DNA of 64,000 nucleotides, taken from positions 336,828 through 400,827 of the forward strand of contig QJNS01000041.1 of the NCBI GenBank assembly GCA_004154925.1. Reading direction: 5' to 3'. Below the pieces are notes generated by a model. It saw only the letters and a list, made by a program, of their open reading frames with translations, made no database searches and was not told the origin of the DNA. This DNA comes from Monosporascus cannonballus. Taxonomy: Eukaryota > Ascomycota > Sordariomycetes > Xylariales. This document shows positions 38,460-50,305 of the stretch, piece after piece. Positions within the stretch are counted from its first letter, which is position 1, and each line of letters starts with the position of its first letter. The position numbers were made by a program, and so were the translations under genes.

Positions 38460-38666
38460 TGTGAGAATATAGCTCCTATAAGGGTGAGGCTGGTAGCCGA
38501 CCAGCCACCGATCAGCCACAAACCCACTTACTAGTATAAATCTACTATTTGGCAGCTAGTGGGAAACGCCAGATGGAAATAACCTAATACACTTACTTCT
38601 TGGAATACGTTCTGCAACCTGTCGGAGATCATCTTATCCAAGCTTATAGCTGTCCATTATCTTACA
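38460..38666 (-). repeat. Solo LTR of the element 3 family
   Basis: It starts TGTGAGAATATAGC and ends ATTATCTTACA (207 bp), in the orientation opposite to the sequence shown at 57048-57252. It is flanked by AAATT on both sides (38455-38459 and 38667-38671), a perfect 5-bp TSD. It interrupts the coding relic at 37664-38903. Confidence 0.92.
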
Positions 38667-38903
38667 AAATTATAAATTATCTAGCGCTTTTAAATTATAA
38701 ATCGATAAATAAGTAAAACGCTTCAACCAGATATTAAAAATATATTTATAATCTTATATTAATTACGACGAAAATAACTAAGTTAAAAAATTACTTATTA
38801 TCTAATTAACTTATAATACCAGTTATTGAGAAAATATTAAAATAAATCTGGCAGACGTAAGTTTTGGGTTTATACCAGATGTTTACAAAAATATGTACGA
38901 TAA
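38667..38903 (+). pseudogene. Integrase fragment of an older gypsy element
   Basis: It aligns with 12150-12370 of element 1 (KLSSAF..., then FNQILKIYL and SYINYDENN around the catalytic Glu region). It ends abruptly at 38904, where the LTR of element 2 begins. It is a plus-strand relic, opposite in orientation to element 2. Confidence 0.75.
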
Positions 38904-39236
38904 TGTGACCGCTAGGGGGTTTAACCAACTATTAAACCTTAGTCGTACGGGTTTATATTAGCAAAAGTATTTTAGAAAACTGAAAAATAAATATAATAAC
39001 GTATTACGTCTCGTAATACCAAGGGTACCTTGGGTAACAAATTATTATTATAAGCTGAAACTATTTAAACTATAAAAGTAATAAACGTTTTATACTTAAC
39101 TTTTTTATCCTATTCGAGCCTAGCTTTATAGGCTTTACGATCGATCCTGTCGAGCTATTACGTAACTTAACTTATATAGCTTAATTATTTCCTTGTTACA
39201 ACATTTCCCGAGGCCGCAACTCGTTAGGTTATAATA
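38904..39236 (-). repeat. 3' LTR of element 2
   Basis: On the plus strand it begins TGTGACCGCTAGGGGG and ends GTTATAATA. It pairs with 45348-45682. Confidence 0.88.
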
Positions 39237-39401
39237 CGATTTTCTCTTTCCATAATTTTCGCCTCGAAAATTTCTTTTTTTCTGTAAGTTTTCCCTTTCG
39301 TTATTATATCGGGTCGTATTAAAAAATCGATCAATAAAAAAACGAAAAAAAGAAATAACTTGCTTAAATTAATTATTTTTCGGGTCGTAAATATGCTTAT
39401 A

Positions 39402-39887
39402 TGTTCTTATTATATTTGTCGCGGGTTATTATTTTATCGTACTTTTTTATCATATTTCTTTCGGTACGAAAAATGCATAACGCGGAATTAAGGCTTTTAT
39501 AACGTTAATAGTTTTTTTACATTTTAACTTGAAAAGTTCGTTTCAAATTACCTTAAGGTTAAAACAAAACTTAAAAAAGCTAAAAAGGAAGCAGAATAAA
39601 CGTAGACCAAGGTTCGCCGTTTTCGAAAACAAAAGAAATTATGGGCCGACTATGTAATACGCATATTTTTTCGTGGGCTTTGGTTTTTAAAGAAATTAAA
39701 TAAGTTGGAACGTTAAGAAAAATAGGCCGAATTGGAAGCCGCCCAGGCCATATCGATAAAGGCCGTAGCTTTTTTCGACTGGTCTAATCTTGATTTTATT
39801 AATTGGTCGTTTATTAATTAGGAAATCCTTAACCCTACCGACTTCGGCTTTGCTGATGAAAATTTTTTAATAAGTATTAGGCGTTAA
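39402..39887 (+). pseudogene. Antisense ORF of chromovirus element 2
   Basis: This is a plus-strand frame (antisense to element 2) of about 161 codons ending at TAA 39885-39887. In order it has a Cys-containing start (CSYYICRG, YEKC), a basic/coiled region (KLKKAKKEAE, RRFRKQKKLW), an R-x-x-x-R-G-L-W-x-L-K-K-L-N-K-L-E-R block, ELEAAQAISIKAVAFFDWSN and a tail NPTDFGFADENFL. Order, length and position match the antisense ORF of element 1. Its end overlaps the chromodomain coding end on the other strand by a few codons. Stops are RIP type. The function is unknown. Confidence 0.72.
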
Positions 39888-39975
39888 TAAGATTTTTGGT
39901 AAATTCTCAGGTGTTTTCGAAATCCGGGTGCTTTTTCCACTTAATTAAGTACTGGGTAAATCCGTTTTATTTTCG
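39862..39975 (-). pseudogene. Chromodomain relic of element 2
   Basis: The minus strand reads QYLIKWKKHPDFENT, then a stop at the expected Trp codon, then EFTKNLINA. It is the counterpart of 12779-12903. Confidence 0.88.
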
Positions 39976-40029
39976 TATATTAAGGATTTTTTCCATTTCG
40001 TATACTTGTTTATCTTTTACTTCTATATC

Positions 40030-41200
40030 GTTTTATACGGTATATATTTTGATCGTATTTGCTGTTAATTCGAATAAGGAACCGTAAGAAATTGGATAAA
40101 ATTTGACTTTTGGTAAAAGTTTTAATTAATAATTATTTTCTGAGATTTTGTTGGTAATTTTATATAGACCGATATATTTGAAATCGAATTTTTTGTTAAG
40201 TCGTTTTATCTAAATATTTTTGGTAACGAAAAAAACCATCTCTCTTTTTTCGAAAGTTAATCCTTTTAACTTTTTCTGGTTACAATACTCATTTATTTGA
40301 TTTCTTACGAATTCGAATTTTATTTTTATCTTCTGATACAGCTGTCGTAATTATTTGAACGTAAAAATTATTTTAACATTAATTGGACCATTGTCGCGTA
40401 CTTTTTTGAAAATTTTTGAAATAAAATCAAAATTTGCGTTTTCTGATATTATTTTAATACTTCCGTAATAATTAAAATTATAAGCTAATTATATAATTAG
40501 TAATTTTTTATTTTAATTATTTTGTTCGTAATTAATGTAATATCGTAAATAAATTTTCAAAATTTAATTTATTTATTTTAATTATTTATTTATCTAAGGT
40601 TTAAATACGTTAGATATCTTATAATTTAAGCCGATCTATGTTATAAGACTTTACCAAAACTTAGATGCAAATATCGATCTTTAATTTAAAATAATTTCTA
40701 TTAGTAATCCGTATATATTAAAGATATATTTAAAGAAAATGTATGTTATTTATCCGGCGTTTATGTGTTTATGATATAATAAAAATAAGAAAGTTTCCTG
40801 AATCGGTCGACGATTACGAAAATGCTATCATCATATATTCCCGTAGCTGGATTTTTTAATATAGGAAATTTGGTAATAAAATCGAATATAACTAAATACT
40901 ATAGTCGTTCTGCGATTAATAATAGCTGTAATTTTCCGTATAACTTATATCGTCGAGATTTCGTTCTAGCGCAAACATTATATTGCCATATAATTTTCTG
41001 TACCGTTAATTTTATTTTAAGAAAGGAATATATACGTCAAAGCCGTTCTAAGGTTTTATAAATCTCTGGATATCCGTATAATTAATATTCGTATATTTTT
41101 CGTATTAAATCTTTTTAATATTTTTCTAAAACTTATATTTTATTCGTTCTTTGGTTTTCTAGAAACCTGTCGTTATATTGTTAGATCTTTTAATATATGT
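40030..41200 (-). pseudogene. Integrase relic of element 2
   Basis: The minus strand parallels 11600-12700 of element 1 block by block, including the motif around the zinc-binding Cys pair near 40980, the DRF block near 40800 and the E-x-x-N region near 40560. The 79-codon plus-strand frame at 40822-41061 is its shadow. Confidence 0.82.
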
Positions 41201-41299
41201 CGAAAAGTATTGCCCGAATTATTACCATTTCTTGTAAGCGTAAATGTCTTTTTATGATAATATCAAAAATTATATGGCTAATTTTAATTAATTTCTCTT

Positions 41300-41720
41300 T
41301 AAGGTTTCGTTACTTGCTTAAAACGTTTGCTTTATTATTCTTTGAATCTTTTCTATGGATAATAACGAAATCGAAATTCGCCAATTTTTTCGCATATTTT
41401 AATTATTGTCCTATAAGTTCCCTGGTCGTAATAAATCGGGTAAAATTTTGATAATCCGTATAAATTTTAACCTAATACAAATTTCCCTTTAAGAAATACT
41501 TAAATTTTTAAAATACCATAATAATGGCCATAAATTCCTTATCTGGAATACGGTAATTAAATTCGGTTTTTTTTAATTTGTACGAAAAAAATGCAATAGG
41601 GTATAATTTGTCTTAATTATCTTATTATCCGATCAATACGTTTAACGCGTAATTCGAAATATCGGTTTTTAACTTAACGAAATACTTTAAATCGTACATA
41701 ATTAACATTAACTTGGTGGT
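41300..41720 (-). pseudogene. RNase H relic of element 2
   Basis: The minus strand reads DKLYPIAFFSYKLKKTEFNY and KEFMAIIMVF, then FKYFLKG, which is the gypsy RNase H core. The plus-strand frame at 41197-41451 is its shadow. Confidence 0.85.
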
Positions 41721-42039
41721 AATCGCATCCTTAATATTTTAAAACATTTTTTCCGTATTTGGCGTCCATTTAAACTTTTTTTTCTTTTTTATAAAGTTTA
41801 TTAAGGCTATAATTATTTTACTAAAATTTCGAATAAACTTCCTGTAATAATTAACGAATCCAAAAAATACTTATACCTCCTTAATTATCGTTAACGTCTG
41901 TTATTCCGTAACTGCAGCGATTTTTCTTAAGGTTTATTCTGATATATTCTAAGATAATAATATATCCTAGATATTCCACTTTCTATTTATAAAACTAACT
42001 TTTTTTTGCCTTAACAAATAACTTTATATCCTGTAAAAT

Positions 42040-42640
42040 TTAAAGAACTTTATAAATATATCTTACATATATTTTTTTCGTTTTTAAAAAAATGAAAATA
42101 TCGTCAAGATAACAAACGACGAAAATATCGAAATATTCTTATAATATATAATATATTATTCGTTAAAAAGTTATTAGTACGTTCGTAAATCACATTAACG
42201 TAACCACATATTTAAACAATCCGTATTTTACTTTAAAAATTATTTTCCATTCGTATTTCTTTTTAATTTTAATAAAATTATATTTATCTTTAAAATCAAA
42301 TATTATAAACTATTTGGCTTCGTATAATCGGTTTTTTATTTTTAAAATTAAAAATAATAATATTCGATCTTTAATAATAATATTGTTTAATTATTAATAA
42401 TTAATTATAAATCGTAATTTCCCGTTCTTTTTCGGTACGAAATATATCGGATATTTTATTAGTAATTTCGAAATCAAATTTATCTTTTTTATAATCGATT
42501 TTCCAAATATTCTTTAAAAATACATAATTCTTTTTTGCGAAAGTTATAAATAAGGTAAAATTTCGTCGAAAATTCTTTTTTAAAAACTATTTCATAATTC
42601 TCTTCGTTATATTTTAATAATTTTATATTAAGCTCCTTTC
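42040..42640 (-). pseudogene. Reverse transcriptase relic of element 2, catalytic YLDD retained
   Basis: The minus strand reads YPIYFVPKKNGKLRFIINY (42400-42460) and later DIFVVCYLDDIFIF (42080-42120), which retains both Asp residues of the polymerase loop. Stops elsewhere still inactivate it. Confidence 0.9.
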
Positions 42641-42939
42641 TGAAAAATTGCTTATATTTATAGTATAATAATAATATATTAATTAAATTTTCTAACTTTT
42701 TAAGCTGCTATTTTTCTTATTCCAAATTGTTATTTAATTGCTTTAACTTCGCTTTATTAATAATAACGATACGTTATATTTTTAATACCCCTTTTTTTAT
42801 ATTTTATCCTTATAGGTAATAAAGTGTCTGTCGTATCCGTATACCTATATTTATCGTTATTATCGATCAAATATTAAGAACTTAAATTTTTTTATTTATT
42901 AATAACAAATAAAATAAATTTTACTTAGTTAATTGTACC

Positions 42940-43280
42940 GTTAATCAATACTTCGTATTAAGGTATCCATAATAATTTTAAAATCATATCGTAATTCCCA
43001 AATAAAACGGTATCGAAATTTATTATTTAGTATCGTCCTTAAGTAAAAATCTTAAAATAATTAATTTCGTATATAACTTTTTCGTTCGTGTTAACAAATT
43101 TCTAATTTTCGGCATTCGTTATTATATAAGATTTTAACTTATATCTTCATAATAATTTAAGCTTATTAATTATATCCGGTATAATATAATTTAAACCTAA
43201 AGGTTCCTAATTTATTATTACGGTATATTAATATATTCTGATTCGTATTTCCAAAATAATAAAATTATTAATATTTCCTA
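42940..43280 (-). pseudogene. Protease relic of element 2
   Basis: The nucleotide sequence of this minus-strand stretch aligns with 9590-9760 of element 1 (for example GGACGATACTA and AATGCCGAAA in the same order), placing it in the aspartic protease and its C-terminal linker. Confidence 0.75.
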
Positions 43281-43559
43281 TCTTTACGTTTAAAACCTTT
43301 TTTAAAAATTTTCTTTAATTTTTTTAAGTTTCGTTATCTTATAACTTTTTTACAAATAACCTTTTTCCTCTAATTCTTATTCGAATATATCAAACCTTAT
43401 TTATACTTTTTCATTTAACGCGTTACGTTATTATATTTATCATTATTATCGGCATATTATTTCTTTAAATTATATTAATTATTCTTAAGTTTTTTATAAT
43501 TTTTTTCCCTATCGAATAAATTATTCTTATATATTTACAATTATATCCCATTATACATT

Positions 43560-45250
43560 CTCCTGGTTATCGTTCCAAAGGTCTCTTTATAAATTAATAT
43601 ATTTTTTTCTCAATAACTTTCTTTTTTTAAAAAATTTATAATAACTTTCTGGTAGTACTTTTTTACCGTACGCTAAATCAACTCCTTTTCCGTTTGGTAA
43701 TTATATTACTAAAAATAACAAAAAGGGTTTTTCTACAAGCATTACTTTTTTTCGAGCTAATTCTCTACTTTAGCCAGTTACTAGATATCTCCTAAAGCTA
43801 TAGTTTAAATCTGTCGATACTATTACTTATCGTTTTTATTATCTCCGGTACGGTTTGAAAAATCGAATCTCTTATAATACATACAGGTAATTCGTATATA
43901 AATATATTATTTCCACTTTTCGTAATCGGGATATTCTCGTCGTCGACAATATATAACGTACATTCTGCCGTATCGATCGGATATTCCGGAACAAAGTTTT
44001 TTTGTTCAATCTCGGTATTCGCGTAATTATTCTTATAATGCTTTTTATTATGCTCGGAATATTTATTAAGCCAGCTTTTTAACTTTTCGCGTTTTTCGTC
44101 AAATCTTTTATCGTAAGGGTTCTTATTAAACCTTTTGCTATAAGGGATCTAGTCTATATTTAAGCTAAATCATATTAATAAATTTACTTTCGTCCTTTTG
44201 GTTTTCCCTGGACTGTCCTTTAAATATAGATTTTTAATTATCTTAACGGGGCTTTTTTAATACTTTGTATTATAATACCTTATATCCCATTTTATTATAA
44301 TTATAATATTTAATCTGGCTCTAATCCTTTTTATACGTAATTCCTAATTTTATAAATCCTGGTTCTGTACCGTAAAAAATATTATTACGTCGAAAAGCAT
44401 TAATATTAGCTATATATCGGGATTTATTATTATTTTTTTCTTTAATACTTTTAATACGCTATACGTATTGCCGATCGTCAATCTTAACCGCCATAATAAT
44501 ATAATCCGATAAATAATTAAGCCGATCGAACTTAAACAGTTTTTTTTATATTTTTTTCAGGCCGTTAAAAAATTTAGCCATTAATATTTTTTATTCCCAG
44601 TTGAATTTAATTACTAATTAAATTAACGTATTACCATATTTAAATATTAATTCTTTTTATCGTAATTATTGAATCTATATTTCGGCTTTTAGTTTTTCGC
44701 TTATAATTTCGAAATCCTTTATTAATACTTATTTAAACTATTCGTAATCGTTATAAATTCGCATTATTTTTAGGTTTCGTTTCTCGATTAATAAAATAAT
44801 GTATTTTCTTATAACAAATTTAAACTAAATAATTACGTTTTCGGTAAATCGTCCAATAACAAATTCGATTCATATAATAAACATAATAAATCAAATAGGA
44901 AAATACCCGAAATATATTCGGTATTACGTTAAAAATAATTATAACTTAATCGAGGTTCCGTCAAAAAATTCGGCTTAAAAAACTTAAAAGTTTTTCCTAA
45001 TTCCTTAGTGGAATTTAGCTAAATAACCTGGCTTATTTAAAAAAAACTTTCCGGTTTCGGGAACTTTTTCTTTTTTCTTAAGCTTTTTATAGGCGGCTTA
45101 AAAAAAACGTCGTAAGATCATTACTATTTCTTTTAAGCTAAAAAATAAGTTCGTTTATGGCATCCAACCGTCGAAGAACTTCTTTGCGAAAAAGGCGAAG
45201 TTTTTCTTTTTCCTTTTCGGATTCCATTTTAATATCCGGGTAATTAAAAA
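43560..45250 (-). pseudogene. gag relic of element 2
   Basis: It lies between protease and 5' LTR. The zinc knuckle is still visible on the minus strand near 44270-44300 as YYNYNKMGYKVL, from C-x-x-C-x-x-x-G-H with Cys to Tyr and His to Tyr changes. The upstream capsid region is strongly eroded. There is a basic/acidic N terminus near 45060-45230. Confidence 0.7.
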
Positions 45251-45347
45251 TTTGGTAAATAGGCTATTCGGATTACTTGCTGGTAAACATAACGTTAATC
45301 GGTATTATTTAAAATTTAACGGTATTATTAAATAAAAACATATAACG

Positions 45348-45682
45348 TATAACGAATTAAGGGTTTAACCAATTATTAAACCTTAATCGTACGGATTTAT
45401 ATTAACAAAAATATCGTAAAAATCTAAATAATAAACATAATAATCGTATTACGTTTCGTAATACCAAAGGTGTCTTAGGTAACGAATTATTATTATAAAC
45501 TAAAACTATCTAAATTATAAAAGTAATAAGCGTTTTATACTTAATTTTTTCATCCTATTCGAGCTTGGCTCTATAGGCTCTACGATCGATCCTGTCAAGC
45601 CATTACATAACTTGACCCACATAGCTTAGTTATTTCCTTGTTACGACCGTTTCCCGAGGCCGCAACCCGTCAAGTTATAACA
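45348..45682 (-). repeat. 5' LTR of element 2
   Basis: 335 bp. On the minus strand it starts TGTTATAACTTGACGGG and ends with the degenerate CGTTATA. It shares with the LTRs of element 1 the second half around TATTACGAAACGTAATACG but has its own first half. Confidence 0.88.
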
Positions 45683-48546
45683 CAGGTGCTTTAGAACGCG
45701 CACTGCACTTTAAGGTGATCTAGTTCCGGAACATATATATTCCGATCAGAGAGAATCTTCCGTATATGGGATGCTAAAGTACTCCCTGCTAGCTGATATA
45801 CCCTCATAACACCTTAAAGTATTTACCGTGTTAATTATTACAGCTCATAAAGTTACTGTTATTTATTCCATTTTTTCTCCGGCGATTAAAATTTTTTTGA
45901 TTAATTAATTTTTTTCTAAAATCTTTTATAAGGCGTTTTTCCGTTAATAGAAGGTTTCCGTAATATCTATTAATTTTAATTTTTGAAATATTTAAAAGAT
46001 TCGCGTAATAACGTTTTCGTTAAACGGTTAATTAATATATTATTTATAAATATAAAATCTATTTTGATTAGGTTCTTGTTTACGGTTTATTATAATTAAT
46101 AATTATATATGTTTATATGTCGTAATTTCGTTATTAATAAAGTAATATTAACATTAATAAATCGTATAACTTATTAATTATCGTATTATATATTTAATGG
46201 TTTTATATCTAATGTAATTATTAGTTTTTTAATTAATCGAAAGCTAAATAAGTGTTTTTTATAATTTACATAAAGAATTATAACTTTATTTTTGCTATAA
46301 ACATAATTATTATATTTTATTTATTCGCTTATTATTTTATTATTTTTTCGAATAATTTTATAATATAAGCTTAAAAACTTTTTTAATCGATTATATTATT
46401 TTCGAAAAAGGCGTCGTTTTAAGTATTTAATAAATTTTTACCTCCGAATTATGACATTAATATTTTGATTCCGATTAGGTATAATATAATTTGGTTAGTA
46501 GTTTTGTAATATACGTCGCTAGGGTTCAAATTAAATCAGGTAAATCGGGATACAGTAAAAGATATATCGGATTACATATTAACTATTACAAAAAAAATAA
46601 AATAAATTTTTTGATATTTATTAATAAAGTCTAAATTAGCCAATTAAGACATAGTAATAATTTAATATTAATTATAGGTATTTTTAGAAAGTTATTTACA
46701 TTTTTTAGATATCAGATTAATTAATTTATTTATAAAATCGGATTAAAATTATTAGATTTTCTTATTAAGTTTATTTTTATTTATTTCGACACTAAAAAAT
46801 TATTATAAGTTTTTATTTCTTATTAAAATATACCGTTTTTATATTTATTAGATTAATTAATTAATAAGGTTTTGAATTTTTTTGTAATATGTTATAATCA
46901 TATCGGTTATAAAAATAAAATAATAAGGTTCGTAAGGAACAGAATTAAGTTTTCATATTTTAAACGTTTTAATAAAGCTTTTTTGTTATAATAAAAATAA
47001 TTCTCTTAATTTATGTAATACTTTTTTAATTAGGAAAAGTTCGTTATATTATTGGTATTTTAAGAAAGTTTTTATATATATTTTGTAAAATAGATTAATA
47101 TTTATAAAAGCGTTTATAACGTTATATTGCTAAATTTTTAAGTTGAATTTAACCGTAATAGCAATTAAAATTCGGGAAGATATTTTAGCGAAAATAATTA
47201 CGTATATATCGTTATAAGCGATTTTAAGTTGTTAATTATCTTGTACGATAAAACGGGCCTTATATTTTTGGAATTAATTATACTTATTAAACTTATAAAC
47301 ATATACTTATATATATATTAAAACTTATTTCTTTTTAACAGAAAACTAATTAACGGCTTTTTAAAATTATATTTTTTATAACTTTATAAATAAATCTTTT
47401 CGGCTTTACGAAATATTTTTAATAGGCATATATTTAATTTTTATGGCCTTACGGCGACGGCGGTGAATTATATTTATATATCCGGTTTTATAATATAAAT
47501 ACCTTTTTATATATTAAGGTATTATTATTATTTTTCCAATTAAAATAACGCGTATTTCGGGCAGTTAATTTCCTTAAATTTTCGCAATTTACCGGCCGGT
47601 TATCGTACGTATCTATAAAAAAAACTAAACGGTTTGTATTAAATATGGTTTTTTATACTTTGTATTCGTTTTAGATAATACCTTCTTGGTACGGAATATA
47701 CGGGGAGCCTACGTTTATAACTCGTAAGGTACCTTCGTTTTTTACCATTATTTTAGGTGGAATAATATAAGGGGAACTTAGGGTAATTTTTATTTTTTCT
47801 GTCGGCGTAATGATCGTAATAGTTATTAAGGTAAACGTTAATAGCGGTGATAATTTAAGGAACAGAAATGATTCGAATATAACGGTCGTATAAAGATAAT
47901 TAATCCTTTATAAATAAGCTAATTTTTTTATTCCGTACGTATTTTATGCTAATATCTTTTTAAAGCCATTTTTCTTATTTAGCCGGTAATTAAATTGTTT
48001 TACTTAAGTTTTTATCTTTTTTTTATGTATAAATTAAATGGTTATCGTTTTGATTAGATATTTCTATTTATCGAAGTAATTTTTGTAGCTTTTTTTTATA
48101 ATATATAGAAAGTCGTTTTTTAAGTTTTTGTTATTATCTAAAAAAATGGCCTTTTTATTAAACTATATATTTCGAATAGCAATAACTTTATTAATTAATA
48201 GGTTTTATATTTCGGAAATATTTGTAAACCGGTAATTAACGAAATAATTAATTTATGTTTTACAATTTAGTTTTTAAAGTTTTTGTTTTTTTATGGCGAT
48301 AATTATTATAAGGTAAATTATATAGCCGTATATTTGTAAGTAGGTTTATTAAGGTTTTCGATTAAGTATTATAACGCTGTTTTTATACCTTAAGTAAATA
48401 TAATAAATTTCGTATACGCTTTATTAAAGAAATACAAATTTAAGAATACGGTTATATAAATATATTGTCGCTTTAAGGATATATACGATTAGGAACAAAA
48501 ATAACTTAACGTTATTTCGTATCGTAATTATTTTTTCTTTAATTAT
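45683..48546. other. Decayed sequence between element 2 and the solo LTR
   Basis: Positions 45683-45860 are less eroded and have no recognisable gene. The rest is AT-rich. A minus-strand coding relic is annotated separately at 47450-47870. No LTR pair or TSD was found that would define an element here. Confidence 0.5.
47450..47870 (-). pseudogene. Unidentified decayed reading frame
   Basis: A minus-strand frame stays open for about 140 codons with a few RIP-type stops. It begins with a Thr/Ile-rich run (former Thr-rich tract), then IIPPKIMVKNEGTLRVINVG, SPYIPYQEGII, then NTNRLVFFIDTYDNRPVNCE. No family recognised. Another frame of the same stretch is also partly open, so the frame choice is tentative. 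Confidence 0.4.
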
Positions 48547-48752
48547 TGTAAGATAATAGACAGCTATAAGCTGGGTAAGGTGATCTCCGACCAGTCATAA
48601 AGCAGATTCTAAGAAGTAAATGTATTAGGTTACTTCCATCTGGCGTTTCCCATTAGCTGCTAGATGGTAGATTTATATTAATAAGTGGGTCGGTTGCTGA
48701 TCGGTGGCTGGTCGGCTACCAGCCTTATCCTTATAAGAGCTGTATTCTCACA
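48547..48752 (+). repeat. Third copy of the approximately 205-bp LTR (solo)
   Basis: It runs from TGTAAGATAATAGACAG to GCTGTATTCTCACA and is nearly full length relative to 57048-57252. The flanking 5-mers (ATTAT and TAATA) do not match, so the original TSD has been lost or the copy arose by recombination. Confidence 0.8.
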
Positions 48753-49035
48753 TAATAAATATAATATTAAATTACGTTTCGTAATAAAAAAATTTCATAT
48801 ACTAAAATTAATTTATAAATTAATATTGTTTAAATTATAAAAAATACGTATTTATATATTATAACTTCTTATTTTTTATTAAACCTAATTTTAAAAATTT
48901 TTCGATCGATTTTATCGAACTTGGCTTTAAAGAATTTATAATCGATTCTGTCGAACTATTACGTAATTTGACCCATTTAGCCTATAAATCCCTATTACGA
49001 CTATTTTTTAAGGTCGCACACTATTAAGTCGTTTT
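48753..49035 (-). repeat. Decayed LTR related to that of element 2
   Basis: GTTTCGTAATA-like and CGATCGATTTTATCGAACTTGG-like segments follow in the same order as in 45430-45680. It is truncated or eroded on its left side, where the solo LTR at 48547-48752 abuts it. Confidence 0.65.
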
Positions 49036-49385
49036 AAAACCCTTGTTTTTATAATAATTATATATTAATAATAAGTTATAAACATTTTATAACCTTTTTA
49101 ATCACTTTTTTGTTTTAACCATTTTAAAAAATTATTATAAAATGTTTTAATTTTTTATATTAAACTGTTAACGAATTTCTTTTAAGCTTTTTAAAATTAA
49201 AATAATGAATTTTTTCGAATAATTATTTGTGTATTTAAGAAACGCAAGTTATCGTATTTAATATATTCTTATAAATCAATCTCGTTTAACATAATTAAGT
49301 TAAATCGTTTATCTCTTATTGTAAAACGTTTTAAACGCATTAAACCTTAGAATCTATTATAGCAATACTTTTTTTTAAATTATGA

Positions 49386-50112
49386 TGTAAAGAAATAGGC
49401 CTCGAGGCGTTTCTTATCTAAGTACGAATAACGATTTATAACGCATTTAACGTTAAAACTGTTGGTTTTTTAAATTATATAGCGGAATAGCTAATGCCTT
49501 TTCTTGTCTTATATTATTCCACCGTTATTCGAATATATTGGCTTACTAAATGCCATGATAGGTCAAGGGTGGAATCCGATATAAAAGTTAAAAAATACCT
49601 AAATTTGTTTTATAAATCGTCGAAACGCGGACTTGGTTACGCTTATAAAGCAAAACAACTTACCTACACGCATTAAGCTTGCTCGACGATTGGTTACCGT
49701 CCAACCGTTAAAATGTCAATAGCTTAAAGTAATAAGGTTAATTTAGATTAATAATAACAACCAAGAGATTGGCTATAGATCGGCGCTAAATCGACATTAT
49801 AATAACTTAACATATATTTTATGTTTTTAAGATTTTACGTATTTAAACAAATATACTACGTATATCGCTAAAAGAATTATTAAATTAAGGCAGCTAATAA
49901 ATACAAATTATAAGTAAATTTAAAATTATTTCTTGATAAGGAATCGGGATAAACTTTTTCAAAAGGGAAATAATATAAGAAAATAAGCCTCGAAGAGTTT
50001 CTTATTTAAGAACGAATAAGGATTTTCAACGTATTTGATATTAGAACTGATAGTCTTTTAGATTATATAGCAGAATAGCTAATCTTTTTTATTCTCTTAT
50101 ATATAATTTTTC
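49386..50112 (+). repeat. Direct repeat pair of about 140 bp around a 450-bp interior
   Basis: Positions 49386-49525 and 49973-50112 align (AGAAAATAAGCCTCGAAGAG; AGATTATATAGCAGAATAGC). The interior holds a frame at 49494-49676 without a recognisable domain. It could be a small non-autonomous LTR-type element, or one repeat duplicated around unrelated DNA. TG/CA ends and a TSD could not be placed. Confidence 0.5.
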
Positions 50113-50119
50113 TAGCAGT

Positions 50120-50124
50120 ATTAC
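50120..50124. repeat. TSD of element 3 (left copy)
   Basis: ATTAC directly before 50125. It recurs at 57253-57257 directly after the right LTR. Confidence 0.9.
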
Positions 50125-50305
50125 TGTAAGATAATAGATAGCTGTGAGCTGGGTAAGGTGATCTCCGACCAGTCGTAAAGCAGATTTCAAAAAGTAAATG
50201 TATTAGGTTACTTTTATCTAGCGTTTCGCATTAGCAGCCAGATGGTAGATTTATACTAATAAGTGGGTCGGTAGCTAATCGGTAACTGGTCGATTACCAG
50301 CCTTA
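50125..50305 (+). repeat. 3' LTR of element 3 (truncated)
   Basis: It starts TGTAAGATAATAGATAGC like the other copies. It fades out at CCAGCCTTATTTTTATAA without the usual GCTGTATTCTCACA end, so the LTR/internal junction is deleted or scrambled. Confidence 0.8.

Larger units (their letters stand above)
38904..45682 (-). mobile_element. Ty3/gypsy chromovirus, element 2 (minus strand)
   Basis: It is bounded by LTRs at 38904-39236 (3' LTR) and 45348-45682 (5' LTR). Minus-strand order is gag, protease, RT, RNase H, integrase and chromodomain. It is related to element 1 throughout the coding part but has a different 5' half of the LTR. It shows less RIP damage at some catalytic positions; for example, the RT YLDD is intact. 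The flanking 5-mers differ (GATAA on the left, CAGGT on the right), so this is not a simple insertion. Confidence 0.92.

Noticed and set aside
40822..41451. Two plus-strand frames in element 2
   Set aside because: They are antisense shadows of integrase and RNase H. Unlike the antisense ORF at 39402-39887 they show no independent conservation.
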